DNA of 64,000 bases from CALCHA01 sp035548175. GTDB taxonomy: Bacteria; Planctomycetota; Phycisphaerae; WQYP01. Below, in pieces: positions 17,278 to 26,281 of this stretch (the first letter of the stretch is position 1; every line of letters begins with the position of its first letter). The position numbers were made by a program, and so were the translations under genes. The stretch lies in assembly GCA_035548175.1 (NCBI GenBank), contig DASZTO010000097.1, forward strand, positions 1-64,000, given 5' to 3'. The notes below the pieces were generated by a model. That model was not told the DNA's origin. It saw only the letters and a list, made by a program, of their open reading frames with translations, and searched no databases.

Positions 17278-18678
17278 ATGCGCATTTCGTGTCATTGTGT
17301 TGTTCTTGTTGCGGGTTTGTTGGCGGCGGGCGAGGCGCTGGGTGCGCCGCCGGCGGAGCGGACGGTGTTGGGGGATTTGCGGGCGGCGTATGGGCCATAT
17401 GTGCGGGAGGATGCGTTTGGGTTTGCGGCGAAGGTTTCGGCGATGCGCGGGGGGGCGTACAAGTTCTGGCGGGGGTCGAAGGATGATTTTTTTGTGTGGG
17501 TGAAGGGGCAGCGGCCGGGGTGGTTTACGGATGCGGGGACGTTTGTGTTGCAGCATGCGGATGTGCATCTGGGGAACACGGGGAGTTATTTGACGGAGGC
17601 GCGCGGGGGGACGTTGGCGTATGGGCTGGTGGATTTTGATGATTCGGCGAGCGTGCCGGCGGGGATTGAGGCGCTGGAGTGTTTGATCACGTTGCGGGAG
17701 CTGGCGGCGGACAAGTTTATTGTGCAGACGCGGGAGCAGGCGGCGGCGGTGGATGGGGCGTTTGCGGGGGCGTATCGGGAGGGGCTGACGAGCGGGAAGA
17801 CGGCGAATGAGCTGCTGCGGGATGATCCGTGGGTGAGCGAGGCGATGAAGAAGGGTGGGAAGGCGAAGGCGTATGGGAAGATGGTGGAGAAGATGACGAG
17901 CGGGGGGAAGTTTGTGGCGGTGAAGGCGGGGGAGATGGAGGGGGCGCCGCCGAAGGAGATTCTGGTGCCGATGACGGGGGCGGATGATCCGACGGCGGGG
18001 GAGGTGGCGGCGGGGCTGGCGGGGATGCTGGCGGAGCAGCCGGCGCTGCGGGGGTTGTTTTCGGTGAGGAGCGCGGCGGGGCTGCAGGGGGCGATCAAGG
18101 ACATGGGGCGGCGGGTGCATTTGACGAGCGCGGGGAGCCAGGGGCAGGAGAAGTATCTGGTGCTGCTGGATAAATCTGCGGGGACGTTGGGGAGCGATTT
18201 TGTGATTTATCTGAAGCGGGAGATACCGACGGCGGCGGAGCGGGCGGTGGGGGTGAAGCCGACGGCGGCGAATCCGGCGGAGCGGTTGGTGCGGGATGCG
18301 TGGGCGCTGACGGATCCGGCGGTGGGGGATTATGGGTGGGCGCGGGTGCATGGGGAGGATTTTCTGGTGACGCTGCATGAGCCTTGGACGGAGGATGGGG
18401 ATCCGGACGTGGTGGGGACGGAGGCGGATCTGGTGCATGCGGCGCGGGTGCTGGGGGCGTGCGCGGGGGCGAGTCATGGGCGGGCGGGAGCGGCGGCGCG
18501 GGAGGCGCTGGCGGGGTGTTGCGCGGGGGAGCGGTTTGAGGAGTTGAGGGGGCTGGCGGATGGGTATGCGGGGCGGTTGAAGGAGCGGTTTGCGGCGTTC
18601 GTTGGGGATCCGGCGGTGACGGCGTTGGCGGAGGAGGCGCGGGAGGCGGTGGAGGCGTTTGCGCGAGCGCACGGCTAA
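17278..18678 (+). CDS. Exported DUF2252-like protein
   Basis: A 466-residue protein with a signal peptide ending near AAGEALGAPP (about residue 23). The mature part resembles DUF2252, a family with a kinase-like fold: LQHADVHLGNTGSYL matches the conserved GDxHLxNFG region, LVDFDDS matches the NDFDE region, and RELAADKF and QEKYLVLLDKS follow at suitable distances. The catalytic activity is not known. Export is unusual for a kinase-like protein. Codon use is extreme, with G in nearly every third position. A long hairpin spans its stop codon. Confidence 0.7.
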   Translation: MRISCHCVVLVAGLLAAGEALGAPPAERTVLGDLRAAYGPYVREDAFGFAAKVSAMRGGAYKFWRGSKDDFFVWVKGQRPGWFTDAGTFVLQHADVHLGNTGSYLTEARGGTLAYGLVDFDDSASVPAGIEALECLITLRELAADKFIVQTREQAAAVDGAFAGAYREGLTSGKTANELLRDDPWVSEAMKKGGKAKAYGKMVEKMTSGGKFVAVKAGEMEGAPPKEILVPMTGADDPTAGEVAAGLAGMLAEQPALRGLFSVRSAAGLQGAIKDMGRRVHLTSAGSQGQEKYLVLLDKSAGTLGSDFVIYLKREIPTAAERAVGVKPTAANPAERLVRDAWALTDPAVGDYGWARVHGEDFLVTLHEPWTEDGDPDVVGTEADLVHAARVLGACAGASHGRAGAAAREALAGCCAGERFEELRGLADGYAGRLKERFAAFVGDPAVTALAEEAREAVEAFARAHG

Positions 18679-18692
18679 CGGTGCGCTAGCGC
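18661..18692. repeat. Hairpin spanning the stop codon of the DUF2252-like gene
   Basis: Arms 18661-18672 and 18681-18692 are complementary at 11 of 12 positions, with an 8-base loop holding the TAA stop. No T-run follows. It could stabilise the message end or aid Rho-dependent or hairpin-assisted termination. Confidence 0.5.
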
Positions 18693-18754
18693 GGAGGTCC
18701 ATCGGGGCTTAACAGAGGGGGCGTAGGCTTTCGGGGCCAGTTAAGGAGCGGAAC

Positions 18755-19579
18755 ATGATTGGTGAAAGGCGCAGTGGGCGGGGCGGTGAGCGTGCGCGCG
18801 GTGCGTTCACGCTGATTGAGCTGCTGGTGGTGGTGGCGGTGATAGCGATTTTGATTGCGATCATGATGCCGTCGCTGGCGCGTGCGAAGGCGATGGCGCA
18901 GAAGACGCGATGCGCGACGAATCTGCGGTCGTGGGGTGTGGCGATTCAGGTGTATGCGAACCAGTTTGAGAACCGGTTTCCGAATGATGGGGCGGACAGC
19001 CCGGTGTGGGGGGACACGAGCGCGTGGTTCAACGCGTTGCCGCCGCTGGTGAATGCGAAGGCGTACGTGGATTTGCAGAAGGATTACCTGACGAAGAACA
19101 TCAAGCTGCCGCTGGGGGGGAACAACAGCATATTTGTGTGTCCTGCGTCGAGCACGGCGATGGGGAACGCGGCGAGCGAGACGGACGCGAACGGGTATTT
19201 CAAGACGGGGACTCCGAGCTCGCCGTTCTTCGTGTGTTATGTGTGGAATTCGAAGTTGAATTCGACGACGGCGTTTTTTCGGATGACATCGATACCAAAT
19301 CCGGCGAGCACGGCGTTGATGGTGGAGAAGCGGATGCAGACGAGCGAGCCTCCGCGGGGGACGCCGTTTTCGATCGGTGGGAATCCGGCGCCGAATTCGT
19401 TGAATCGGATGAAGGCGGATGCGAAGCGGTTCGCGTCGCGGCACGAGGAGGGGGGGAACGTGGTGTTCGCGGATGGGCACGTGGAGTTTTTCGGGTATCG
19501 GTTTGTGGAGCAGGATCAGAGCAATTTCAACAAGCCGGGGGTGCTGGTGTGGGATCCGGGGAGTGCGGTGACGAATTGA
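18755..19579 (+). CDS. Prepilin-type protein with H-X9-DG motif
   Basis: A 274-residue protein typical of planctomycetes. The leader is followed by AFTLIELLVVVAVIAILIAIMMPSL, a type IV pilin-like cleavage and methylation segment with Glu at +5. RAKAMAQKTRCATNLRSWGVA then follows, as in this large paralogue family. The C-terminal RHEEGGNVVFADGHVEFF carries the H-X9-DG motif of processing-associated prepilin proteins. Such proteins are surface or pseudopilus components of unknown role, often present in hundreds of copies per planctomycete genome. ATG 18755 is preceded by AAGGAG. Confidence 0.9.
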   Translation: MIGERRSGRGGERARGAFTLIELLVVVAVIAILIAIMMPSLARAKAMAQKTRCATNLRSWGVAIQVYANQFENRFPNDGADSPVWGDTSAWFNALPPLVNAKAYVDLQKDYLTKNIKLPLGGNNSIFVCPASSTAMGNAASETDANGYFKTGTPSSPFFVCYVWNSKLNSTTAFFRMTSIPNPASTALMVEKRMQTSEPPRGTPFSIGGNPAPNSLNRMKADAKRFASRHEEGGNVVFADGHVEFFGYRFVEQDQSNFNKPGVLVWDPGSAVTN

Positions 19580-19584
19580 CGACT

Positions 19585-19729
19585 GTCATGGCCACGAAAG
19601 GCACGGCGCGGCTTGGCAGCAACCAAAATTAACCACGGAGCACACGGAGGGCACGGAGGTCGGACGACGAGGGTCCCCCCCCGACGACGACGACGTAAAT
19701 GGCCACGAAGGGCACGAAAGGCACGAAAG
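19585..19729. repeat. Composite intergenic repeat element, copy A
   Basis: Begins six bases after a stop codon. Order: GTCATGGC, a GGCGCGGC block, GCAACCAAAA, an AACCACGGAGCACACGGAG array, a GACGACG...CCCCCC...CGACGACG core, GTAAATGGCCACGAA and GGCACGAAAG units. Copy B at 26282-26404 has the same blocks in the same order with small length differences. The remainder of the 19580-19940 gap shows no gene. Confidence 0.85.
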
Positions 19730-19940
19730 TGGATCTAAAAATCTTGTTAGGCGGGAAGAATTGGCGCGATAGTCATGCGAAGGGCAGGAAAGGGATGTGC
19801 AGGGTGAGCGCGGGGCTTGTGAAAGATTAACGGGATGCTCATGCATGGGGCTGGGGCGGGGGTAGATTGAAGTTCCGGCGTGGAGGGTTGTGACTTTGTG
19901 CCGGCGGAATTTTTCTGGCGATGTTGTCGAAAGGGCAAAG

Positions 19941-21023
19941 ATGTCGAAGCGTGTGATGGCGGCGATGGCGGTGGCGGCGGCGGGGATTTGCGTGGGCAGG
20001 AGCAGTTTTGCGGCGGGGATTCAGACGGGGGATCTGGTGGTGTTGCAGGTGGGGGATGGGAACGAGACGCTGGCGAACACGGGGAACAGCACGTTTCTGG
20101 ATGAGTTTTCGACGGCGGGGGTGAATCGGAACAATACGATTGCGATCCCGGATTCGGGGGCGAATGCGCTGATCGTGAGCGGGACGGCGACGTCGGAGGG
20201 GGCGATTTCGGTTTCGCCGGATGGCAAGACGATCACGGTGAGCGGATACAACACGCCGCAGGCGACGAGCGCGACATCGCTGACGAAGACGGATTCGGGG
20301 ACTGTGCCGCGGGGCACGGGAGCGGTGAATGCGGCGACGGGGGCGTTTACGTTCACGGGGACTTACGGGGCGAATTTCACGAAGAATAATGTGCGGTCGA
20401 GCGTTTCGGATGGGACGCACACGTGGGGCGTGGGGGCGAACTCGGGCGTGGTGCTGGCGGACAACACGGGGACGGTGGTTTCGACGACGTCGGCGAACAA
20501 CCGGGTGATCAACGTGATCAACGGGAATCTGTATTTTTCGACGGGATCGGGGACGACGGGGATTTATGAGATCAGCGGGACGCCGACGGTGAGCGGGGCG
20601 ACGGCGACGGAAGTGATTGCGGAGGGCGGGAGCCCGTATGGGTTTTCGATCAACGCGGCGGGGACGGTGGCGTACATTGCGGATGACGGCACGGGCGCGA
20701 ATGCGGCGGGGATTGAGAAGTGGGTGCTGCAGAGCGGGACGTGGAACAATGTGTATACGTTCACGACGTCGAGCGGCGACAGTTTGCGGGGGCTGGCGGT
20801 GGACTGGAGCACGGGCACGCTGTATGCGTCGAGTCCGTCGGCGCTTTACAAGGTGACGGACGCGGGCGCGGCGGACACGATGTCGGCGATCGCGGCGGCA
20901 CCGACGGGGACGGTGTTCGGCGGTCTGGTGTTGGCGCAGGCGGCTGCGGCTCCTGTGCCGGAACCGGCGTCGCTGGGGGTGATGGCGGCGGGGGCGTTGA
21001 TGCTTCTGAAGCGGCGGCGGTGA
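19941..21023 (+). CDS. PEP-CTERM surface protein
   Basis: A 360-residue secreted protein with a signal peptide ending near SSFAAG (about residue 20) and a C-terminal PEP-CTERM signal: VPEPASLGV, a hydrophobic stretch, then KRRR. The body is rich in Thr, Ser, Gly and Asn, with beta-strand repeats such as GNLYFSTGSGTTGIYEI and VAYIADDGTGANAAG, which look like a beta-propeller with several blades. Exosortase sorting to the outer surface is inferred. GAAAGGG is eight bases before ATG 19941. A strong intrinsic terminator follows directly. Confidence 0.8.
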   Translation: MSKRVMAAMAVAAAGICVGRSSFAAGIQTGDLVVLQVGDGNETLANTGNSTFLDEFSTAGVNRNNTIAIPDSGANALIVSGTATSEGAISVSPDGKTITVSGYNTPQATSATSLTKTDSGTVPRGTGAVNAATGAFTFTGTYGANFTKNNVRSSVSDGTHTWGVGANSGVVLADNTGTVVSTTSANNRVINVINGNLYFSTGSGTTGIYEISGTPTVSGATATEVIAEGGSPYGFSINAAGTVAYIADDGTGANAAGIEKWVLQSGTWNNVYTFTTSSGDSLRGLAVDWSTGTLYASSPSALYKVTDAGAADTMSAIAAAPTGTVFGGLVLAQAAAAPVPEPASLGVMAAGALMLLKRRR

Positions 21024-21048
21024 AAGGGCGGGAATTCAGTTTGTGTTC

Positions 21049-21081
21049 GAGGCGATCCTTCAGGGGGTCGCCTCTTTTTTT
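21049..21081 (+). terminator. Rho-independent terminator
   Basis: GAGGCGA (21049-21055) pairs with TCGCCTC (21068-21074), and the stem can extend inward by three more pairs (one G-U). Seven further T residues follow (21075-21081). It ends the transcript of the PEP-CTERM gene, 25 bases after its stop codon. Confidence 0.85.
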
Positions 21082-21123
21082 GGGGGAGGGCGCGGACCGG
21101 GGTGGATTTTGTAAGATGCGGGG

Positions 21124-22407
21124 ATGTGGATTCGTGCCGGGTTTCTGGTGGTGGTAATGGCGGGGTGCGTGCGCGCGGAGGGGCTGGTGGTTGCGCCGGC
21201 GACTTCGCCGGGGGTGCCGTTTACGATTGGTCCGACGACGACGGTGGTGACGGGGCCGGTGGGGAAGGATGGGTTGCCGGATTATGCGGCGGCGTTGAAT
21301 GAGCGGTATGGGAAGGGGGTGACGGCGGAGAACAATGCGGCGGTGGAGTGGCTGCATTTGATGGGGGATGACATTCTGGCGGGAGATGAGCGGGATGCGG
21401 AATTGAGGGCGATGGGGGCGAGGCTTGCGCCAACGGGAACGGCGGTGTGGTCGGACGAGAATGATCCGGTGCAGCTTGCGACGACGGCGAAGCAACTTTG
21501 GCGGGCTGCGGATTTTCCGGAGGTGGATGCGTTTGTGAAGCAGCGGGGGCCGCTACTGGATCGGCTGGTGGACTTGTCAGGGAAGACGCATTGGTTTTGG
21601 CCGGCGGTGATCACCGCGGACGGGCTGTATTTGTACACGGGGCCCCGGTATGCCGGAGCGGCTGATCTTTTGCGAGCGCTGGCATCGCGGGCGACGGAGC
21701 GGGCGGCGGGTAAGGATTTCGCGGGGTTTGAGGGGGACACGCTGGGGTTGCTGCGATTGAGTCAATTGTGCGGGCACGGGGCGACCATGCTGGAGCGGGT
21801 GATTGCGGATGTGGCGCAGTCGCTGGCGGTGGAAGACCTTTCGGCGGCCGCCGAAGCGCAGGTGTTCACGCGGGGCCAGTGGAAGCAACTGGCCGCCGCG
21901 GCCACCGACATTGCACCGGTCGACAACATAGAACCGCTTGATGTGTTGCTTCGCTACGAGGACCTCCGCGCCCAGCAGCTCACCGCCATTGGCGCGCACG
22001 ACAGTTTCCTGAAGGATCCCGACGCAGCGGAAGATCCTGCGTTCGTGGCCATGCTTGTGAACCGCGGGCATCTTGACTGGAATCTCATCCTGGAGCGCGA
22101 CAATGCGGATTGGGACGAGTGCATTCGTATTGAGCGCATGCCGGCCGGGCCTGCTCGTGAAGGCGCCGTCAAAGCGATGGACCAGCGCTTTGCCAAGGGA
22201 TTACGGGCAGCCGTAGACGACGAGAACCATCTTGATCGGCATCCCGGCGAGTCGTGGCAAGCGTACTCCGAGCGCGTGCAGGCGTGGTCCATCAGCGTAT
22301 CCCCCGTCGGTTTGGCGAATGACACGCTGGCGAAGCGGCAAGATGAGGCGACGGCGACGTGGGAGAAGCTGCATGCGCTGCTTGTTGCGCAGTCGCAATC
22401 GCGATGA
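21124..22407 (+). CDS. Exported protein of unknown function
   Basis: A 427-residue protein with a signal peptide (hydrophobic core GFLVVVMAGCVRA). I do not recognise the family. It is mostly alpha-helical, with LPDYAAALNERYGKGV near the N-terminus, ITADGLYLYTGPRY, and EGDTLGLLRLSQLCGHG in the middle. TAAGAT ends six bases before ATG 21124 with no ribosome site, suggesting a leaderless transcript. Base use changes sharply inside the gene: up to about 21,830 nearly all third positions are G, while 21,830-22,400 uses C, T and A freely. This suggests a mosaic origin. Confidence 0.65.
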   Translation: MWIRAGFLVVVMAGCVRAEGLVVAPATSPGVPFTIGPTTTVVTGPVGKDGLPDYAAALNERYGKGVTAENNAAVEWLHLMGDDILAGDERDAELRAMGARLAPTGTAVWSDENDPVQLATTAKQLWRAADFPEVDAFVKQRGPLLDRLVDLSGKTHWFWPAVITADGLYLYTGPRYAGAADLLRALASRATERAAGKDFAGFEGDTLGLLRLSQLCGHGATMLERVIADVAQSLAVEDLSAAAEAQVFTRGQWKQLAAAATDIAPVDNIEPLDVLLRYEDLRAQQLTAIGAHDSFLKDPDAAEDPAFVAMLVNRGHLDWNLILERDNADWDECIRIERMPAGPAREGAVKAMDQRFAKGLRAAVDDENHLDRHPGESWQAYSERVQAWSISVSPVGLANDTLAKRQDEATATWEKLHALLVAQSQSR

Positions 22408-22439
22408 GGACGCATGTGTGAGCGAGCGGATTCGGAATG

Positions 22440-22467
22440 AACCACGGAGAGCACGGAGAGCACGGAG
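22440..22467. repeat. GCACGGAG word array
   Basis: Three near-identical units (CCACGGAGA, GCACGGAGA, GCACGGAG) lie between two convergent genes. They match the first array of the composite repeat at 19,585 and 26,282 but lack its other parts. Confidence 0.7.
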
Positions 22468-22484
22468 GGAGGGGATGATTTCCA

Positions 22485-23801
22485 TCACGTGGCGGAGGCG
22501 GTGGGTTGTGAAACTTTGACGGGGAGATCGGGGGGAAGGGAGTAGAAGGATTGGAGGGTGGCGGCGATCCAGGCGAGGTCGTCGTCTTCGGCGCCGGTGA
22601 GGCAGCGGTGGGTTTTTCCGTCGGTGGTGAGAATCTGGAGCTGCATGAGGGTTCGGTTTTGGACGGTGGTGCGAGATTCGGCGTCGCGGATTGCGGCCAT
22701 GACGTCGCGCGGCCAGTGCTTTTCGGAGGTTCGGAGGATTCCCTTTTCGGTCAGGAGCAGTGCATCAGGGCCGGCGAGGATGACGACTTTTCGGAGTGCG
22801 GAGCGGAGCGTCCAGACGAGCAGGAAAGTACCGACGAGGACGAAGAGGGAGACAAAGAGCAGGGGCACGATACCGTCTTTGGTCACGTTTCTGAGCGCCA
22901 CCGCGAAGAAGACCCAGGCGAAGGCGTTCCAGAGGAGGGTGAAGAAGGCAAGGAAACGCACGAGGGGGGAGCGCAGGCCGGCACGGGGCATGAGGAAGGT
23001 GAGGGCGTCCGCGGCGCGGCCGCAGATGACGCGGGTGGCGGGCGGGGGTTCGAGGGATTGGTCCTGGGGGGTGGCGGCGCCGGTTGCGGTGAGGGTTGCG
23101 GCGCTGGCTGCGGGTGCGGCGTTGAGGGGGATGGTGCGGCCACGGCGGGCGAGTTCGGCGACGAGGCGTTCGGCGAGGGCCTGGAGGAGTTCGGGGCGGT
23201 AGTTGGAGGCGAGGGTGAAGCGGCGGCCCGAGGGCTTCATGGCGGTAAGGGAGATGATGGAGGAAGCGGGTGCGTGCATGGCATTGCGGCCGGCGGCGGT
23301 GGAGATGGCGAGTTCGCGGAGCTGGTCGAGTGGGAGTTTGCGTCGGAGGGTGATGGGGCCGACGCCGTTGATGACGTTCAGGTGGTCGGCGGAGAGGGTG
23401 ATGACGGTGGGGCGTGGGAAGAGGACGGCGAGGCCGACGATGGCGAAAAGGGCGCCAACGAAGAAGAAGGGGACGCCGAAGAGGGCGAAGGCGTAGAGGA
23501 GGATGGTGGGTGCGGGGCTGGCGGGCGGTGGGGCGGGGGCGTTGCGTGCGGGGGCGGCTGGTGCCGGGCGGCGGTTCCGGCGGGCCGGGCGGGCGTTGGG
23601 AGGGGCTTGTTGGCGGGCGGGCTGGACGTGGGGGGCGTTCTGGTCATGGGCCATGGTGACGGCGTGGGATATCCAAAAGAGGGCGAAGCCCGCGAAGAGG
23701 AGTCCGAAGAGGAAAAAGGGGAGGCCGGCGAGACGCGCGGGACCGCGGACGGCGGGGGGGAGGGTGAAGCGGAGTTCCGCCCCTTTATCGAGCACTTCCA
23801 T
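22485..23801 (-). CDS. Membrane protein of unknown function
   Basis: A 438-residue protein that I do not recognise. Hydrophobic pairs lie near residues 25-50 (AGLPFFLFGLLFAGFALFW), 105-135 (ILLYAFALFGVPFFFVGALF) and 290-340. A Pro/Ala/Arg-rich linker sits at about 55-100. Two beta-rich segments (VITLSADHLNVINGVGPITLRRKLPL and its later counterpart VVILAGPDALLLTEKG) look like a duplicated PH-like fold as in bacterial membrane DUF proteins. ATG 23801 lacks a clear ribosome site; an upstream GTG near 23,828 is possible. It is the gene downstream of the flavoprotein, on the same strand. Confidence 0.6.
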   Translation of the reverse strand: MEVLDKGAELRFTLPPAVRGPARLAGLPFFLFGLLFAGFALFWISHAVTMAHDQNAPHVQPARQQAPPNARPARRNRRPAPAAPARNAPAPPPASPAPTILLYAFALFGVPFFFVGALFAIVGLAVLFPRPTVITLSADHLNVINGVGPITLRRKLPLDQLRELAISTAAGRNAMHAPASSIISLTAMKPSGRRFTLASNYRPELLQALAERLVAELARRGRTIPLNAAPAASAATLTATGAATPQDQSLEPPPATRVICGRAADALTFLMPRAGLRSPLVRFLAFFTLLWNAFAWVFFAVALRNVTKDGIVPLLFVSLFVLVGTFLLVWTLRSALRKVVILAGPDALLLTEKGILRTSEKHWPRDVMAAIRDAESRTTVQNRTLMQLQILTTDGKTHRCLTGAEDDDLAWIAATLQSFYSLPPDLPVKVSQPTASAT

Positions 23802-23863
23802 TTCATCGGCTTGCGGAAACAGAGCCACGAGAATCGTCCATGCCAGGGGCCAGGGCGTTGCGG

Positions 23864-24868
23864 TTACCAGTCGCGGTCGGAGAGGCAGAGGGTGGGGGGG
23901 AGGAGTTCGCGGTGGAGCCAGATGGCGGCGGTGGCGCCGGTGCCGATGGCGACGGAGAGTTGGGTTTGGGCGTGGGCGACGACGTCGCCGGCGGCGTAGC
24001 AGCGGGGGATGTTGGTGCGCATGCGGTGGTCGGTATTGATCCAGCGGTCTTTGTGGAGTTCGAGGGGGAGTTGCTTGAAGAGATCGACGGGGGGCTTGCA
24101 GGGGAGGTTGGTGAAGGCGCCGAAGGCGGGGATCAAGGTTCCATCGGCGAGTTCGAGGGATTCGAGGGCGCCTTGTTCGGGGTTTCCGCGGATGGCGGTG
24201 ATGCGTGGGGTGAGGATGGGGATGTGTGCGTTGGCGAGTTTGTGGAGAGCGTCGTCGGAGAGTTGGTGGGGTTGGCCGTTGGTGCAGAGGGAGACGGAGT
24301 CTGCCCAGATGGTGAGGCCGAGGGCCATTTCGGCGGAGCCGGCGCCATTTCCGATGACGGCGACTTTTTTGCCGAGGGTTTTGTAGCCGTCGCATTCGGG
24401 GCAATGCCAGACGGATTTGCCGGCGTAGTCGAGGATGCCGGGGATGTCGGGGAGTTCGTATTCGACGCCAGGCGCGAGGATGAGTCCGCGGGCGCGGTAG
24501 GAGTCGCCGTCCGCGTCGGTGAGGAGGAAGGTGCCGGAGGAGCCGCCCTGTTCGCCTTCGATGTGGCCGTGCATGCGGATGGAGGCGACGGAGCAGTGGC
24601 GGAACTGGACGCAGTCGTAGAGGGCGACGTGGGAGCGACCCCAGTCGAGGAGCTGGTTGCGGTGGATGCCGGCGGGGAAACCGAGGACGTTGTGGGCGAT
24701 GGGTCGGTGCCAGCGGGTTTGCGGTTTTTTTTCATTGAGGACGAGGGTGGTGCGGAGGTAGCGTCCGAGGTAGACGGCGGCGGCGAGGCCTGCGGGACCG
24801 GCGCCGAGGATGATGGCGTCGAAGAGGCCGTCGGGGGGGATGGTACAGGTGGTGGGGGATTCAGACAT
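23864..24868 (-). CDS. Thioredoxin reductase-like FAD/NAD(P)-dependent oxidoreductase
   Basis: A 334-residue pyridine nucleotide-disulfide oxidoreductase. FAD-binding AIILGAGPAGLAAAVYLGR starts near residue 18. The redox-active CPEC is near 144 in WHCPECDGYK. The NAD(P)-binding GNGAGSAEMAL follows near 160, and the C-terminal CYAAGDVVAHAQTQLSVAIGTG binds FAD. The order matches low-molecular-weight thioredoxin reductases, but the absence of a nearby thioredoxin leaves the partner open. ATG 24868 is taken as the start because upstream sequence lacks domain character. TACAAT on the minus strand at 24893-24898 may be its -10 box. Divergent from cinA. Confidence 0.85.
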   Translation of the reverse strand: MSESPTTCTIPPDGLFDAIILGAGPAGLAAAVYLGRYLRTTLVLNEKKPQTRWHRPIAHNVLGFPAGIHRNQLLDWGRSHVALYDCVQFRHCSVASIRMHGHIEGEQGGSSGTFLLTDADGDSYRARGLILAPGVEYELPDIPGILDYAGKSVWHCPECDGYKTLGKKVAVIGNGAGSAEMALGLTIWADSVSLCTNGQPHQLSDDALHKLANAHIPILTPRITAIRGNPEQGALESLELADGTLIPAFGAFTNLPCKPPVDLFKQLPLELHKDRWINTDHRMRTNIPRCYAAGDVVAHAQTQLSVAIGTGATAAIWLHRELLPPTLCLSDRDW

Positions 24869-24892
24869 GGAAGTTCCCGGACAGAAGGCTTC

Positions 24893-24898
24893 ATTGTA
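24893..24898 (-). promoter_or_regulatory. -10-like box TACAAT of the flavoprotein gene
   Basis: TACAAT on the minus strand lies 24 bases before ATG 24868. Together with the oppositely oriented TACAAT at 24948-24953 it defines a compact divergent promoter region with cinA. No strong -35 elements are visible. Confidence 0.4.
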
Positions 24899-24947
24899 GA
24901 TGGAGGAGCGTTCCAGAGAAATGCTCCCCGTGGAGGGTGGGGCGGCA

Positions 24948-24953
24948 TACAAT
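24948..24953 (+). promoter_or_regulatory. -10-like box TACAAT of cinA
   Basis: TACAAT ends 8 bases before ATG 24962 and 23 bases before ATG 24977. The transcript would start at about 24,960, leaving just enough leader for the AAGGAGAG site used by ATG 24977. Confidence 0.4.
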
Positions 24954-24976
24954 GCGGCTTGATGCGAAGGAGAGCC

Positions 24977-26269
24977 ATGCGCGCAGTGATTTTATCCATC
25001 GGGGACGAGCTGGTATCGGGACTGACGATCAACACGAATGCGGCGTGGCTGTCGGAGCAGTTGATGGCGCGGGGGATCGCGATCACAGCGCACCTGACGG
25101 TGGGGGATTCGCTGCTGCACATTGTGGAGGCGATTCGCGCGGTGATCGGGGAGGATGCGGCGGCGAAGGCGGACATGCTGCTGATTTCGGGGGGATTGGG
25201 GCCGACGGAGGATGATCTGACGCGGCAGGCGCTGGCGGATGCGCTCAACGAGCCTTTGGTGGAAGATCCCGACGCGGTGCTGTTTCTGGACCGGTGGTTT
25301 GCGCAGCGGCGGCGGTCGATGTCGCCGTCGAACCGATTGCAGGCGTTGCGGCCGGTGTCGGCGGTGTGCATCGAGAACACGAAGGGGACGGCGCCAGGGC
25401 TGCGGATTGAGAAGGAGGGGTCTCCGGGGATTTTCGTGATGCCGGGAGTGCCGGGGGAGATGCGGGAGATGTTCACGGAGTCGATTTTGCCGCGGATCGA
25501 GAAGCGGCGGGCGGCGGCGGGCGGCGCGGGAGGGGGGGAGGCGGGGGAGGTGACGCTGGTGACGAAGATCAACACATTTGGGATGGGGGAATCGGTGCTG
25601 GGGGAGCGGATCAAGGAGCTGATGGTGCGGGGGGGGAATCCTGGCGTGGGGACGACGGTGCATGAGGGGATTGTGTCGGTGCGGATTTATGCGACAGGGA
25701 CGCCGGAGGAGGCGGCGGCGATGACGGAGCGGGTGCGGCGGGAGGTGGGGGAGCGGCTGGGGCCGGTGGTGTTTGGGGAGAATGAGGAGACGCTGGAGAG
25801 CACGCTGGCGGCGCTATTGAATGCGGGGCGTCGGACGCTGGCGACGGCGGAATCGTGCACGGGGGGATTGCTGGCGAAATTGCTGACGGATACGGCGGGG
25901 GCGTCGGGGTATTTTGCGCGGGGGTGGGTGACGTATGCGAACGATGCGAAGCATGACGAGCTGGGGATACCGACGGAGCTGCTGGACACGCACGGGGCGG
26001 TGAGCGAAGCGGTGGCGGTGGCGATGGCGGAGAATGCGCGGAAGTTTGCGCGGACGGATTTTGCGCTGGCGACGACGGGGATTGCGGGGCCGACGGGGGG
26101 AACGGAGACGAAGCCTGTGGGATTGGTGTGGATTGCGCTGGCGAGCGCGGAGGGGACGGCGGCGCGGTCGTTTGTGTTTCCGGGGGATCGCGGGGCGGTG
26201 CGGTTGCGAGCGGCGCAGATGGCGATGGCGTTGTTGCGGTGGCGGTTGCTGGGGCATGATCCGGCGTAA
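24977..26269 (+). CDS. cinA: CinA-like protein, NMN amidohydrolase
   Basis: A 430-residue two-domain protein. The N-terminal MoaB/MogA-like domain (about 1-170: ILSIGDELVSGLTINTNAAWL, SGGLGPTEDDLTRQALA, PGVPGEM) is linked in the family to ADP-ribose pyrophosphatase activity. The C-terminal domain (about 265-430: TAESCTGGLLAKLLTDTAGAS, TGIAGPTGGTETKPVGLVW) is the nicotinamide mononucleotide deamidase that recycles pyridine nucleotides. ATG 24977 follows AAGGAGAG. The gene diverges from the flavoprotein gene. Its downstream region carries a composite repeat element. Confidence 0.95.
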   Translation: MRAVILSIGDELVSGLTINTNAAWLSEQLMARGIAITAHLTVGDSLLHIVEAIRAVIGEDAAAKADMLLISGGLGPTEDDLTRQALADALNEPLVEDPDAVLFLDRWFAQRRRSMSPSNRLQALRPVSAVCIENTKGTAPGLRIEKEGSPGIFVMPGVPGEMREMFTESILPRIEKRRAAAGGAGGGEAGEVTLVTKINTFGMGESVLGERIKELMVRGGNPGVGTTVHEGIVSVRIYATGTPEEAAAMTERVRREVGERLGPVVFGENEETLESTLAALLNAGRRTLATAESCTGGLLAKLLTDTAGASGYFARGWVTYANDAKHDELGIPTELLDTHGAVSEAVAVAMAENARKFARTDFALATTGIAGPTGGTETKPVGLVWIALASAEGTAARSFVFPGDRGAVRLRAAQMAMALLRWRLLGHDPA

Positions 26270-26281
26270 ATGGCGGCGAAA

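Noticed and set aside
24869..24952. N-terminal extension of the flavoprotein to 24952
   Set aside because: It would overlap the divergent promoter region with cinA, and the FAD-binding fold begins normally from ATG 24868.
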